64,000 nucleotides of DNA from Paenibacillus tepidiphilus (GCF_008635795.1 NZ_VWRQ01000002.1:310001-374000); one strand, 5' to 3'. Positions 36,699 through 50,344 are shown, counted from the stretch's first letter. Numbers and translations are program-made. Notes: generated by a model not told the origin, from the letters alone.

Positions 36699-37215
36699 GA
36701 AATGGCTAACCTTAAACGGTCTCTGCTTATTGTGCGGAGGTAACCTTTTTTTATGCGCATTTGCGAAAATTGTTCTGCAACACGGAGCTTTACACTTCTC
36801 GACATTTTCCCGATATATTCTCTCGGATATAGATATTCCCTCGTATCATTCTACAATTTTCGGCAACATTTTCACATTTTACCCCTTTACTCCACTGAAA
36901 CAGTCCCTTCATAAAGCGTGTAATATTTCCTAACTCGGAAGCGTTTTTCCCATCTCAAGTCTTACTCTTTCGACCCTCTTATATGCTAAAAGAACCAGTA
37001 AATTGATAAGTTGATGTTACCTTTCTTAAACTATTTCAAAATAATGATGATTTGGGAGTGGATTTTACATTTTACCGGTGGTAAAATCTTCTTAATATTT
37101 TTCCTACTAGATTAGACGGAAATTAAGAGGATTAGTAGAAAAGGAGAATCCGGAAGCAGCCGTCGGCGGTCGGAAAAATGGGGATGAACACAAACATACA
37201 TGGAGGGGATTACAT
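36699..37215. other. Gene-free region between divergent genes
   Basis: 517 nt, A+T-rich, with no credible gene. It must hold the promoters of the 36306-36698 unit and of the S8 protease. Visible structure: a 19-bp palindrome at 37069-37087 and an imperfect hairpin in the protease leader (TTTTCCTACTA near 37100, TAGTAGAAAAGG near 37135). No confident promoter boxes. Confidence 0.6.
37069..37087. promoter_or_regulatory. Palindrome upstream of the S8 protease gene, candidate operator
   Basis: ATTTTACC-GGT-GGTAAAAT, a perfect 8+8 inverted repeat about 130 nt before the protease start. Such size and symmetry fit a dimeric repressor site, but no known consensus is matched. Confidence 0.4.
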
Positions 37216-40200
37216 TTGGAGTGGAATAAACTACCTCGCAAGCTTTCCATCATAACCTTGTCGCTCGGCGTAACGGCCGGCTTGGTTCCAGGGTCGGCCT
37301 TTGCCGCCCAAAGCTTGCAATCGCCATTATCGACCATCGAATTGAATTCCTTATCGCAAAGCGCGAAATCATCTTTTATCTCTCCTCAGATCGACACCAG
37401 CTCTGCAAAGGATGTCCGCGTTATCGTACAGCTTAGCGGCCAGCCGGCTGCCTTCGGCCAATATGCTGCTAAGCAGGGCTTGTCCTCCCTGGCCAAGACG
37501 GCTACCGAAGCGACCGTAAAGAGCCAGCAGGAATCGGTACTGAGCACTGCAGAGAAGAAAGGGATCGACCTCACCGTCAACTATCAATATGATACCGTTC
37601 TTAACGGTTTTGAAGTGACTGTGCCCGCTAACAAGATACCTGAACTGGCGAAAATCTCCGGTGTTACCTCCATTTATCCGAACAGCACCTGGTATACGCT
37701 GCCTTACGAGACGGTAACCGAGGCTACTTACACTAACGACATCGCGCCGCTTCAGCAGATTCACGCGACCTGGGCCTGGGATAACGGCTACACAGGCGAG
37801 GGGCTGAAGGTAGGCGTCATTGATACCGGGGTGGATTACAAGCACCCGGATATTAAGGCTGCCTATAAAGGCGGATACGATTCCTTCTATCAGGACAATG
37901 ATCCTTATGAAGAAGTACCGCTGACCCCCGACAAGGATCCTTACAAAGTTGGTTATAACGGAACTTATCACGGGACGCATGTAGCCGGAACTATTATTGG
38001 CCAATACACGCAGACCTTTGAAACGTCCCAGAAGGGCGTCGCACCGGGTGCCGATCTGTACGCCTATAAGGTGCTTGGCCGTAACCTTGACAATCCAGCC
38101 ACTTCCTCCGGGTCCTCGGCACAAGTTATCGACGGTATCGAGCGCGCAGTTCAGGACGGCATGGATGTCATTAACCTGTCGCTTGGTTCCGACAGCGAGA
38201 AGGATGTCAACTCTCCGGACAGCATTGCCATTAACAATGCCGTATTGTCCGGCGTAGTAGCCGTCATTGCCAACGGCAACAACGGTCCTGACTACTTCAC
38301 ACTCGGTTCGCCTGCGGTATCCCAGCTGGCAATTTCCGTCGGTGCGGTCGATAGTCCGCTCGATTGGTTCACCGGCAAATTTAAAGCGGAGATTGCAAAC
38401 TCCGTTACATCGGTAACGTACGATACGTACCATCCTTTTAACGTTATGTCTTATGAACTTGACAAGGATAACTTCGCTGATATTATCGGCACCGAGCCAG
38501 TAAAGGTAGTTTATGCCGACTTGGGTGCGGAAGAGGACTACCCTGAGGGCGACATCACAGATTCTGTCGTTCTGGTGTCCCGCGGCGATCTGGCCTTTGC
38601 CGACAAGATAGCCATCGCCAAGAATAAAGGTGCTAAAGCCATCGTAATTTTCAACGGAAACTTCAAAACGGTAACTGGACCCGATGGCAAATCGCATAAA
38701 GAAGCCAATCTAGATGTCGAAGACCGCACAGGTTATATCGGCAGCATTCTGGGAGACACCTATCAAAGCATTCCGGCCTTTGACATCAAGGGTAAAGAAG
38801 GGCGCGAATTAGCGAAAGCCATTCTTGCCAGCGAAAGCGATGAAGTATACTTCACCTTTGACAAGACGTATGATCCTAAGGCTACTGCCGGCGACACCGT
38901 AGCCTCGTTCTCCTCCGCCGGCCCGAATGTGGATGCCAACCTGAGCATCAAGCCGGACATTACAGCTCCGGGCGTTGCCGTACTCTCCACATGGCCGGCA
39001 TACGGCGGCGATTACAGCGAAGCCCTGAACCGTATTCAAGGTACCAGTATGGCTACGCCGCATATCGCAGGCCTGGCGCTGCTGATCAAGCAAGCCCACC
39101 CGGAATATACTCCGTTTGATATCCGGGCAGCTCTTGGAAATACTGCACAAGAATTGCTGTACAACGGAGATCCGGAGGATCTCTACTATCAAGGTACAGG
39201 CCGGGCCAATGTCGAGAATGCCATTCTGACACCTGCGCTGCTGCAGGCTGTGGAGAATATCCGCATTCTGGACGAAAGCTATGCCTGGAAGGATGTAGTC
39301 AACTATAACCCTTCCACCGGCTTCGGCGTACTGCTGCCGGGCTCAGAAGCAAGCAAGACGCTGCAGCTCAAGAATGTAAGCAACAGCGAGCTGACTTACT
39401 CCGCTTCTGTAGAATGGAACTATGGAAATGATGAGGTTACGGCAACTCTCGATACACAAACCGTAACCGCTGCGGCCTATGGAACACAGGCCTTTAACCT
39501 GAAGGTTAACGTATCCGCCGATGCCAGCCCTGAAGAGGCCTACCAAGGCAACGTAGTCCTGAAGGCTGCGGGTCAACCGACGCTGCATCTGCCGTTTACA
39601 GTTCATGTCGACACAGTTGCACAGCAACCGGATCAGGGTACCGGCGTTCAGGAAGCCGTGATCAGCAATCCGATCGTCTACAAAGATGCATTTAGTACCC
39701 TCAATTTCCAGTTAAAAGCCGATGAAGTGAACTATTATGAAGTGGATCTGGTTGGCATGGATGATGTGACCAAAGGCTACTTCAAAGCCGAAGCCACCGC
39801 TTCCGCCACCGAATACTTCAAGCCGGGCAAATATTCCACCGTTATCGGCGCAACGTATCATCCTTATGATGAGAACGGAGATCCGATTCTGGACGCCAGC
39901 GGCCAACCGGTATCCGCTGCGTTGACCGACGGCATTTACAAGCTTCAAGTGCTGGCCGCCACTGTGGGAGATAACTCTAAAACACCTGTTAAAGTCGATC
40001 CGGACGAAGATCCGTATTATGTCACCTACACTTCGTTCCGCTTCATTGACAGCAATGTACCTGTCTCCGGCAACGGGGGAACCGGCGGCGGCGGTGGTGC
40101 CGTTCCTGCTCCTGCTGCTCCAGCCGGCGCTGCAGCACTTGTAGAAGAAGGAGCACAGCAGGTTTCTGTTACACCTGCAACTACATTGAAGGATGGAGTT

Positions 40201-41331
40201 ACAACGATCAGCGTCTCCGACAATGATCTGAAGACTGCACTGGCCAATGCCGCGAACACGAAGACCGCTGTCATTATCTCGCTGGCTTCAACAACCGGCA
40301 AGTCAGCCGAGCTGGTACTGAGTGCTTCTCAAGTGGCTCAGCTGTCGGCTATTCACAGCGACAGCCAGATTATCGTCAGCGTTGACGGTTCTTCCGTAGC
40401 ATTGCCGGTATCCCTGCTGGCTAAAGCGCCTGCAGGCGGGAACTTCAAGCTGGACCTCAAACAAGCAACTAACGCTGCAGCGAGCCTGACAGCAAGCGTT
40501 ACCGGCTCCACTGTAATTGGCACTCCGGTATCATTCGAGGCTTCCTGGACAACGGCTACAAGCAGCACATATCTCGAGGTTCCAACCAATGTCTTCATTC
40601 CGCGCAGCTTCACGGTACCGGGAGAAGTTAAACCGCAAACCGCCGGCGTACTGTTTGAAGAGAACGGTGTGGTTACTCCGGTAGCTTCCGTGTTCAAGCC
40701 GCAAGCGGATGGCACAACACTGGTAACTGTAACCCGTCCGGGCTTCTCGACTTATGCCGCTGTAAGTAAACCGGCTGCAGCCTTCACGGATATCGCAGCC
40801 TCGAGTTCGGCTGCCGCAATCCAGGCTCTGGCCAACAAGCTGATTATCCAGGGCACTTCGGCCACCACCTTCGCGCCGAAGAGCAACCTGACCCGTGCAG
40901 AATTCACCGCACTGCTGACCCGTGCACTGGGTCTGCGCACTGAAGCCAAAGTAACCTTCAGCGACGTAAGTGCGTCCGCCTGGTACGCCGGGGATGTAGC
41001 CGCTGCCTCCAAGGCCGGACTCATTCTGGGTATCGGTAACGGTAAATTTGCACCGACCCAGAATGTAACACGCCAAGAGCTGGCGGTGATTCTGGACAGA
41101 GCGCTGAAGCTGACCGGTACCGAGCTGAAGGCAGCTAATCCGTCCTTCACAACGTATGCAGACAGCGCGAAGATTGCACCTTATGCCAAGGACAGCCTGC
41201 AGATCCTGTCTGCCGCAGGCATTGTCAGCGCAGACCAGGGCAACAGCTTCAATCCGACCGCTCCGGCAACCCGTGAGGCTGCCGCTGCTGCTCTCTACGC
41301 ATTGCTGAGCAAGGCGGGTCTAATCGAATAA
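37216..41331 (+). CDS. Cell-surface S8 (subtilisin-like) protease with SLH domains
   Basis: A 1371-aa secreted protease. In order: signal peptide (to about SAFA-A), an I9-like propeptide (about 55-150), an S8 catalytic domain with D203 ('GVIDTGVDYKHP'), H255 ('YHGTHVAGT') and S611 ('GTSMATPHIAG'), a PA domain inserted near 420-550, a fibronectin/Ig-like part, a Gly/Pro/Ala linker ('GGTGGGGG'), a beta-rich region and three C-terminal SLH repeats ('FTDI', 'FSDVSASAWY', 'FTTYADSAKIAPY') that anchor it to cell-wall polymer. Starts with TTG at 37216, 7 nt after GGAGGGG. It is the only large plus-strand gene inside the dnaJ-prmA interval. Confidence 0.95.
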   Translation: MEWNKLPRKLSIITLSLGVTAGLVPGSAFAAQSLQSPLSTIELNSLSQSAKSSFISPQIDTSSAKDVRVIVQLSGQPAAFGQYAAKQGLSSLAKTATEATVKSQQESVLSTAEKKGIDLTVNYQYDTVLNGFEVTVPANKIPELAKISGVTSIYPNSTWYTLPYETVTEATYTNDIAPLQQIHATWAWDNGYTGEGLKVGVIDTGVDYKHPDIKAAYKGGYDSFYQDNDPYEEVPLTPDKDPYKVGYNGTYHGTHVAGTIIGQYTQTFETSQKGVAPGADLYAYKVLGRNLDNPATSSGSSAQVIDGIERAVQDGMDVINLSLGSDSEKDVNSPDSIAINNAVLSGVVAVIANGNNGPDYFTLGSPAVSQLAISVGAVDSPLDWFTGKFKAEIANSVTSVTYDTYHPFNVMSYELDKDNFADIIGTEPVKVVYADLGAEEDYPEGDITDSVVLVSRGDLAFADKIAIAKNKGAKAIVIFNGNFKTVTGPDGKSHKEANLDVEDRTGYIGSILGDTYQSIPAFDIKGKEGRELAKAILASESDEVYFTFDKTYDPKATAGDTVASFSSAGPNVDANLSIKPDITAPGVAVLSTWPAYGGDYSEALNRIQGTSMATPHIAGLALLIKQAHPEYTPFDIRAALGNTAQELLYNGDPEDLYYQGTGRANVENAILTPALLQAVENIRILDESYAWKDVVNYNPSTGFGVLLPGSEASKTLQLKNVSNSELTYSASVEWNYGNDEVTATLDTQTVTAAAYGTQAFNLKVNVSADASPEEAYQGNVVLKAAGQPTLHLPFTVHVDTVAQQPDQGTGVQEAVISNPIVYKDAFSTLNFQLKADEVNYYEVDLVGMDDVTKGYFKAEATASATEYFKPGKYSTVIGATYHPYDENGDPILDASGQPVSAALTDGIYKLQVLAATVGDNSKTPVKVDPDEDPYYVTYTSFRFIDSNVPVSGNGGTGGGGGAVPAPAAPAGAAALVEEGAQQVSVTPATTLKDGVTTISVSDNDLKTALANAANTKTAVIISLASTTGKSAELVLSASQVAQLSAIHSDSQIIVSVDGSSVALPVSLLAKAPAGGNFKLDLKQATNAAASLTASVTGSTVIGTPVSFEASWTTATSSTYLEVPTNVFIPRSFTVPGEVKPQTAGVLFEENGVVTPVASVFKPQADGTTLVTVTRPGFSTYAAVSKPAAAFTDIAASSSAAAIQALANKLIIQGTSATTFAPKSNLTRAEFTALLTRALGLRTEAKVTFSDVSASAWYAGDVAAASKAGLILGIGNGKFAPTQNVTRQELAVILDRALKLTGTELKAANPSFTTYADSAKIAPYAKDSLQILSAAGIVSADQGNSFNPTAPATREAAAAALYALLSKAGLIE

Positions 41332-41346
41332 GCCTTCACTAAGTTC

Positions 41347-41385
41347 CTACCCGGCTCCGACTCCGGTTCATCCGGAGCCGGGTAG
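41347..41385 (+). terminator. Hairpin after the S8 protease gene
   Basis: CTACCCGGCTCCG / CGGAGCCGGGTAG, 13 bp, 15 nt past the stop. No U-tract follows; it may act together with the next hairpin. Confidence 0.5.
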
Positions 41386-41400
41386 ACTTGAATGAACACA

Positions 41401-41448
41401 ACAAAAAGGATCGTGTACGGCCAAACGGCTGTACACGATCCTTTTTGT
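41401..41448. terminator. Bidirectional terminator between the S8 protease gene and dnaJ
   Basis: A perfect 18-bp stem (41401-41418 / 41431-41448), extended to 22 bp inside by GGCC/GGCT pairing, begins with AAAAA and ends with TTTTT. It can end transcripts from both convergent genes. Confidence 0.92.
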
Positions 41449-41471
41449 CGTTGCAATCTTTCCGTTATGAA

Positions 41472-42596
41472 TCAGTCCCCGCGAAACGCCCGCTTTACAC
41501 GGTCGAAGAAGGATTGTTCCTGTTCATGGGTCTCTTCACCGTCATAAGAGGCGAACTGACGCAGCAGGTCCTTTTGTTCATCACTCAGCTTGCTTGGAGT
41601 TACTACAATTACCTGCACATGCTGGTCACCTGTGCCCGTTCCGCGCAGGCGGGGTACGCCTTTGCCTTTCAGGCGGAAGTAAGTGCCGGTCTGTGTGCCG
41701 GCCGGAATGCGCAGCTTCACCTTCTCGGTCAGCGTCGGGATCTCAATTTCATCACCGAGCGCTGCCTGGGCAAAGGTAAGCGGAACCTCGCACATAATAT
41801 CGTCGCCCTCGCGGACGAAGAAGTCATGGCTCTTCACACGGAACACAATATACAGATCGCCGGCCGGGCCGCCGCGTGTACCGCTTTCGCCTTCGCCGCT
41901 GAGACGCATTTGTGCTCCGTCGTCCACACCGGCCGGAATGCGTACATGAATCTTGCGCTGGCGCTTAACCTTGCCGTTGCCGCCGCAGGTGCCGCATTTC
42001 TCCTTGATAATCTTGCCTGTGCCGCTGCAATTGGAGCACGGACGGCGATTGCGCATTTGTCCGAGCGGCGTATTCTGTACGAATTCCTGCTGGCCGCTGC
42101 CGCGGCATACCGAGCAGGTCTCCGGCTTGGTGCCGGGCTTTGCTCCGGAGCCGAAGCAGGTGTCGCAGGTCTCCGTGCGCGGAATGGTAATGTCGGTCTC
42201 TTTGCCGAACACCGCTTCCTTGAATTCAATGGTCATCGTATACTGCAAATCGCCGCCTCGCTGCGGCGCATTCGGATCGCGGCGGCCTCCGCCGCCACCA
42301 AAGAACATATCGAAAATATCGCCAAGGCCGCCGAAATCGCCGCCTCCGCTGCCAAATCCGCCCATTCCCTGGTTCGGGTCAATATGCCCGTATTGGTCAT
42401 ACCGGGCACGCTGCTGGCCGTCACTCAGCACGTCGTAGGCTTCCTTCACTTCCTTGAACTTCGCCTCCGCATCGCTGGCCTTGTTGACGTCCGGATGGTA
42501 CTGGCGCGCCAGCTTGCGGTACGCCTTCTTGATCTCGTCGTCGGATGCGTCCTTGCCGACACCCAGGACCTCATAATAATCGCGTTTATCTGCCAC
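41472..42596 (-). CDS. dnaJ: Chaperone protein DnaJ
   Basis: A 374-aa type I Hsp40. J domain with HPD (34-36), Gly/Phe-rich linker ('[17 protein letters not shown]'), four zinc-finger CxxCxGxG repeats ('CDTCFGSG', 'CSVCRGSG', 'CSNCSGTG', 'CGTCGGNG') and the C-terminal substrate-binding part. It delivers unfolded proteins to DnaK. I use the GTG at 42596 ([13 protein letters not shown]), 8 nt after GGAGG; the GTG 9 nt earlier touches that site. Last gene of hrcA-grpE-dnaK-dnaJ. Confidence 0.97.
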   Translation of the reverse strand: MADKRDYYEVLGVGKDASDDEIKKAYRKLARQYHPDVNKASDAEAKFKEVKEAYDVLSDGQQRARYDQYGHIDPNQGMGGFGSGGGDFGGLGDIFDMFFGGGGGRRDPNAPQRGGDLQYTMTIEFKEAVFGKETDITIPRTETCDTCFGSGAKPGTKPETCSVCRGSGQQEFVQNTPLGQMRNRRPCSNCSGTGKIIKEKCGTCGGNGKVKRQRKIHVRIPAGVDDGAQMRLSGEGESGTRGGPAGDLYIVFRVKSHDFFVREGDDIMCEVPLTFAQAALGDEIEIPTLTEKVKLRIPAGTQTGTYFRLKGKGVPRLRGTGTGDQHVQVIVVTPSKLSDEQKDLLRQFASYDGEETHEQEQSFFDRVKRAFRGD

Positions 42597-42640
42597 TGTC
42601 TTCACCTCCGCACATCAACTGATGGTTCCCCTGACATTTT

Positions 42641-42688
42641 AAAAGGGAGGTCAAAACACGGGATGCCCCGGGTTTGACCTTCCCTTTT
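42641..42688 (-). terminator. Hairpin between dnaK and dnaJ
   Basis: AAAAGGGA-x-GGTCAAA pairs with TTTGACC-TCCCTTTT (one bulge), with only four U. It lies between the dnaK stop and dnaJ start, and probably gives partial termination or mRNA processing. Confidence 0.55.
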
Positions 42689-42719
42689 ACAAAATGCAGC
42701 TTATCGCTTAAGGTTACCC

Positions 42720-44603
<1,884 letters not shown>

Positions 44604-44722
44604 TTATATGCATTGCGTGATAATAGTATCGTAAGTACCCGCGCAGGAAATCGTCCGGCCTCATACAAATGCGGCTGGATCTCTCCATATGGCGGCTGAT
44701 TCTGCCTGGCTATATGAACAGA

Positions 44723-45316
44723 CTACATGCTGACTTTAACCATGGCGGGACGAAGCACTTTATCCTTCAGGAAATAGCCCTTCTGGACTTCTTCCGTCAC
44801 GATGCCTTCCTCATGCTCCTCGCTCTCCACCTGCATGATCGCCTGATGAAATTCAGGGTTAAACGGCTGTCCTACCGTCTCCATAGCCACAAGCCCTTCA
44901 GACTTCAATACCCCTTCCAATTGGCGGAAAATCATATTTACGCCCTTGCCGAACGCCTCGGCATCAGAACCGGTGGGAGCTGTAGCGATGGCGCGTTCGA
45001 AATTGTCCAGTACCGGAAGCAATTCGGTGACGAGCTTGGAGGTGGCATATTGCGCCAGTTCCTCCTTCTCCTTCTGGGTACGCCGGCGGAAGTTATCGAA
45101 GTCAGCCTGTACACGCAGTGCACGCGTCTGATATTCATCGGCCAGCTGCTGGAGCTTTCTGGCGGCCTCACCGCCGCCTGCAGCTTCACCCGGCTCTTCC
45201 GAACCGGCTGCTTCTGCCGCAGCGTCAGCAGCGCCTTCAACCTCTTCGGCAGCCTGCTCTTCATGTATAACCTGATCTTTAATTTCTTGGGTATCTTGAA
45301 CCTGTTCCTCTTTCAA
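44723..45316 (-). CDS. grpE: Nucleotide exchange factor GrpE
   Basis: A 197-aa DnaK exchange factor. A very acidic, Glu/Ala-rich tail of about 60 residues precedes the long coiled-coil helix ('QLADEYQTRALRVQADFDNF') and the beta domain with 'VGQPFNPEFHQAIMQVE' and 'LKDKVLRPAMVKV'. TTG start at 45316, 8 nt after AAGGAGGTG. Second gene of the hrcA operon. Confidence 0.96.
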   Translation of the reverse strand: MKEEQVQDTQEIKDQVIHEEQAAEEVEGAADAAAEAAGSEEPGEAAGGGEAARKLQQLADEYQTRALRVQADFDNFRRRTQKEKEELAQYATSKLVTELLPVLDNFERAIATAPTGSDAEAFGKGVNMIFRQLEGVLKSEGLVAMETVGQPFNPEFHQAIMQVESEEHEEGIVTEEVQKGYFLKDKVLRPAMVKVSM

Positions 45317-45387
45317 GTTGTGTTCACCTCCTTGTAATCATCCACACATTCTTTGAAAACATCCACTTCATGTAATAATCACTATGT

Positions 45388-46419
45388 TCACTTATACCAG
45401 TGTGCCAGCATCGCTGTCAAATCCCGGGAAAGGACACCCAGGATGCCGATTACACGCGCATACTCCATCCGCGTCGGACCCAGAATGCCGATGCTGCCCA
45501 GCGCCTTGCCGTCCAGCGAATAGGTGGCCGTAATCAGACTGCAGTTGGCAAAGGCCTCATGCTTATTCTCCGTCCCGATCCGCACCTGTATACCCGTGCC
45601 TTCGGAAGCCGGAGTCAGCATCTTCAGCAGCGTCGGCGTTTCCTCCAGCAAATCCAGAATGGTCTTCACCTTGTCAACGTCCTTGAACTCCGGCTGGGTG
45701 AGCATATTCGTGGCCCCGCTGAGGTAGATGCGCTGTTCATGGTCGCTCTCAAGCGCCGTGTCCAGCACCTTCATCAATTCTTCATAGTGGGATATATGGC
45801 GCTGCATCTCTTCGGCAAGCTCGGAGTAGAGCCGGCTCTTCAGCTTATACAGCGGCACGTTGACCAGCTTGCTGTTCAGCAGATTCACAACCTTCTCCAT
45901 CTCGGAGACGGAAATTTCGGGCGGAATCTGTACCGTCCGGTTCTCCACCTGCCCCGTGCTCGTTACGATAATCGCTACGGCATGATTGCCGTCCAGCGGC
46001 AAGAGCTGAAAATGGCGCAAGGAAGTATGAAAAACCTCCGGTCCCAGCAGGATGGAAGTATAGTTCGTCATATTGGAAAGGATCATCGCCGCATGCTGGA
46101 CCACCTGCTCCGTCTGGTTCAGCTTATCAGCGAAAAAAGCGCGGATCGCGCCGATTTCAGCCGGATTGGTGGAACTCCACGGCAACAGATGATCTACATA
46201 ATAGCGGTAGCCTTTATGGGAAGGAATTCTTCCCGCCGATGTATGGGGCTGCTCGAGAAAGCCTAATTCCTCCAGATCAGCCATCTCATTGCGGATGGTT
46301 GCAGGACTGTATCCTACATCCCCGCGCTTAGAGATGCTGCGCGAGCCAACAGGCTCGGCGGAAGAAATATAATCATCCACGATCGCATTAAGTATCATTC
46401 TTTGGCGTTCGGTTAACAT
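45388..46419 (-). CDS. hrcA: Heat-inducible transcription repressor HrcA
   Basis: A 343-aa repressor with an N-terminal winged helix ('ERQRMILNAIVDDYISSAEP', 'SPATIRNEMADLEELGFLEQ', 'PHTSAGRIPS') and the GAF-like domain. It binds CIRCE, found perfectly at 46457-46483 just upstream, and so represses its own operon. GroEL normally helps keep HrcA active. ATG at 46419 with AGGAGG 7 nt upstream. Confidence 0.97.
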   Translation of the reverse strand: MLTERQRMILNAIVDDYISSAEPVGSRSISKRGDVGYSPATIRNEMADLEELGFLEQPHTSAGRIPSHKGYRYYVDHLLPWSSTNPAEIGAIRAFFADKLNQTEQVVQHAAMILSNMTNYTSILLGPEVFHTSLRHFQLLPLDGNHAVAIIVTSTGQVENRTVQIPPEISVSEMEKVVNLLNSKLVNVPLYKLKSRLYSELAEEMQRHISHYEELMKVLDTALESDHEQRIYLSGATNMLTQPEFKDVDKVKTILDLLEETPTLLKMLTPASEGTGIQVRIGTENKHEAFANCSLITATYSLDGKALGSIGILGPTRMEYARVIGILGVLSRDLTAMLAHWYK

Positions 46420-46456
46420 GTTATTCCCTCCTATCCGGCTCTGGTCCTCCGATTCG

Positions 46457-46483
46457 TTAGCACTCTATCCAGATGAGTGCTAA
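46457..46483. promoter_or_regulatory. CIRCE operator of the hrcA operon
   Basis: TTAGCACTC-N9-GAGTGCTAA, a perfect match to the consensus. It begins about 5 nt after the predicted transcription start. Confidence 0.98.
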
Positions 46484-46494
46484 CCGCTAATACA

Positions 46495-46524
46495 AAAATA
46501 CCAAACTGACGTTGACATTGTCAA
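46495..46524 (-). promoter_or_regulatory. Sigma-A promoter of hrcA-grpE-dnaK-dnaJ
   Basis: Perfect TTGACA (46524-46519), 18-nt spacer, TATTTT (46500-46495) with an upstream TG (extended -10). Start predicted near 46488, at the edge of CIRCE. Confidence 0.85.
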
Positions 46525-46582
46525 GATCAGTTCAGCATTTGAACGCGTTTTCTATGTGTTTATCCGGTTAAATCCCGGTATG

Positions 46583-47092
46583 TTATTGAAGCATCTTGAG
46601 TACGGCAATTTCATCGCAGGCGTGCTGCTTTTTGCAATTCACACAATCGGTCCAGACCTTCTCCGGGAAAATCTCCTTCTCCACGACGGTAAAACCGTTT
46701 CTCAGAAAGAAATCCACCGCATAGGTCAAGGCCATAATCTTCGGAATCCCTTGACGGCGGGCTTCTTCAGTCAGGAGCTCCAGAATCTTCGAGCCGACGC
46801 CCTTGCCCTTGCCTTCATCCCGCAGGCCAATGGAACGGACTTCCACCAGATCAGCACCGAGTCTGAACAGCGAGCCGCAGCCGACGAATCTGCCGCCAAT
46901 TTCGGCAACGACGAACTGGTCGATCTGGCGGGTCAGCGCTTGCCTAGAACGGGGAAGCATAATTCCGCGTTCTGCATACTCCTCTATCATCAAGTACAGC
47001 GGCTCCACATCCTCCACTGTAGCTTTTCTGCAAATGACTGCCGATTCTCCCTTGGGAGCTTCCTTCCGGACACTTTCCGTCTTGACAAGCAC
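46583..47092 (-). CDS. GNAT family N-acetyltransferase
   Basis: A 169-aa acetyltransferase. The acetyl-CoA loop is visible as 'IGLRDEGKGKGVGSKILELL' and the fold ends with 'YAVDFFLRNGFTVVEKE'. The tail 'VWTDCVNCKKQHACDEIAV' carries a CxxCx5C cluster like that of short ArgA-type N-acetylglutamate synthases of Firmicutes and thermophiles, so the substrate may be an amino acid; this is not certain. GTG start at 47092 with a modest GGGGTGAG upstream. It lies between hemW and hrcA, an addition to the Bacillus order. Confidence 0.85.
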   Translation of the reverse strand: MLVKTESVRKEAPKGESAVICRKATVEDVEPLYLMIEEYAERGIMLPRSRQALTRQIDQFVVAEIGGRFVGCGSLFRLGADLVEVRSIGLRDEGKGKGVGSKILELLTEEARRQGIPKIMALTYAVDFFLRNGFTVVEKEIFPEKVWTDCVNCKKQHACDEIAVLKMLQ

Positions 47093-47167
47093 TCTGACTC
47101 ACCCCTTGTTATTAATATGAATAAATATACAACAGGGTGAATTACAATTCAAGGGTTATTTTAAAAA

Positions 47168-48340
47168 TTAAATTTCCGTCAATGCGCCGACAAACTCCCC
47201 GAATACATCGTTTCCGAACAGAATGCCCTGCTTGCTGAGCCGGTACATTCCGCCGCTCTGTTCAAGCAGCCCCGCCTTCAGCATCTTATGCAGCGGCGCG
47301 CCAAAAATCTCCTGCAGCGGTTTGCCGAACTGCGCCCGGAACGCCTGCTCCGACACCCCTTCACGCATCCGCAGGCCGACCATCATAAAGTCCTCCATCG
47401 CCTCCTGCTCGCTGATCCCGAACGTATCCAGGCGCGGCAGCCCGCTGCGCGTCGCCTCATTATAAGGATTAACGCCCTTGATATTCATATGCCGCATCCG
47501 GCCTATATATCCATGCGCTCCGGCACCCAGGCCATAATAATCCTCATTGCGCCAATAAGTCATGTTGTGGCGGCTCTCCATGCCCGGCTTGGCGAAATTG
47601 CTGATCTCGTATTGAATATAGCCCGCCGCTTCCATCTCGTTCATCAGCAGCAGGTACATCTCCAGTTCATCCTCTTCGCTCGGAAGCGGCAGCTTGTTCT
47701 TGTTGAACAGGGTGTGGAAAAGGGTATTCTCCTCCACCTTCAGGCTGTATATAGAGTAATGCGGCAGCCCAAGCTCCAGCGCCCGCCGTACACTCTCGCG
47801 GAGCATATCCACCGTCTGGTTCGGCAGTCCGAACATCAGATCGACCGAGAGGTTGGTCAGACCCACCGCACGGGCATTCTCCAGACTGCGGTACACGTCA
47901 TCGACATTGTGAATCCGGCCGATCCCGCTCAGCAGCTCATTCTGGAAGGCCTGCACGCCGAAGCTGACCCGGTTAACGCCGCCCTCCTGCATAACTTTTA
48001 GCTTGTCGATATCCGTGGTTCCGGGGTTAGCTTCCATTGAGAATTCGATATTCTCATCCCAGTCCGGGAAATGCTTGCGGACCGATGCCAGGAAGTAGGC
48101 CATCTCATCCGGCTTCAGCACCGTTGGCGTTCCGCCTCCGACGAAGATCGTCTTAATGACGCCGGGCGGCGTCTCTTGTACCGTCAGCTCCATCTCGCGG
48201 TCAAGCGCCTGCAAATACTCCATGACCGGCTGATCCTTCAGTACATAAGAATTGAAATCGCAATAAAAGCACTTGTTGGTGCAAAACGGGATATGAATAT
48301 ATACGGCCTCCGGGGGACGGCCATTGTCAGGTTTCATCAT
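47168..48340 (-). CDS. hemW: Radical SAM heme chaperone HemW
   Basis: A 390-aa protein of the HemN/HemW family. The iron-sulphur motif 'CTNKCFYCDF' is CxxxCxxC with the C-terminal 'FYCDF' typical for HemW, which delivers heme rather than oxidising coproporphyrinogen; the extra HemN cysteine is absent. The 'GGGTPTVL' glycine motif and the C-terminal HemN domain are present. Start ATG-ATG at 48340 with AAGGAG upstream. It follows lepA by 91 nt with a terminator between. Confidence 0.93.
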   Translation of the reverse strand: MMKPDNGRPPEAVYIHIPFCTNKCFYCDFNSYVLKDQPVMEYLQALDREMELTVQETPPGVIKTIFVGGGTPTVLKPDEMAYFLASVRKHFPDWDENIEFSMEANPGTTDIDKLKVMQEGGVNRVSFGVQAFQNELLSGIGRIHNVDDVYRSLENARAVGLTNLSVDLMFGLPNQTVDMLRESVRRALELGLPHYSIYSLKVEENTLFHTLFNKNKLPLPSEEDELEMYLLLMNEMEAAGYIQYEISNFAKPGMESRHNMTYWRNEDYYGLGAGAHGYIGRMRHMNIKGVNPYNEATRSGLPRLDTFGISEQEAMEDFMMVGLRMREGVSEQAFRAQFGKPLQEIFGAPLHKMLKAGLLEQSGGMYRLSKQGILFGNDVFGEFVGALTEI

Positions 48341-48376
48341 AGCTGTCTCCTTTGTTATCTAAATGGGGATGACCAG

Positions 48377-48400
48377 AAAAGGGAAGCCTCGCGGCTTCCC
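48377..48400 (-). terminator. Rho-independent terminator of lepA
   Basis: GGGAAGCC-GCGA-GGCTTCCC (48381-48400), then TTTTCTGG on the minus strand. Between lepA and hemW. Confidence 0.8.
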
Positions 48401-48431
48401 TCAGGTCAGGCACTGGTGTTCATTGTCCTCT

Positions 48432-50246
<1,815 letters not shown>

Positions 50247-50282
50247 TCCTTACCCCCACAGACAGCCTATGTTAATCCTCTT

Positions 50283-50311
50283 ATTATAGCAGTACGAGCT
50301 TTCTCCAGCAA
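50283..50311 (-). promoter_or_regulatory. Promoter of lepA
   Basis: TTGCTG (50311-50306), 17-nt spacer, perfect TATAAT (50288-50283) with TGC before it (extended -10). Leader of about 30 nt. Confidence 0.7.
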
Positions 50312-50344
50312 TCCCGCCATTTCCGGAATCCTTTACACGATGCG

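Noticed and set aside
36699-37215. Small gene in the 517-bp divergent gap
   Set aside because: Short frames lack ribosome binding sites and any recognisable sequence; composition is A+T-rich regulatory DNA.
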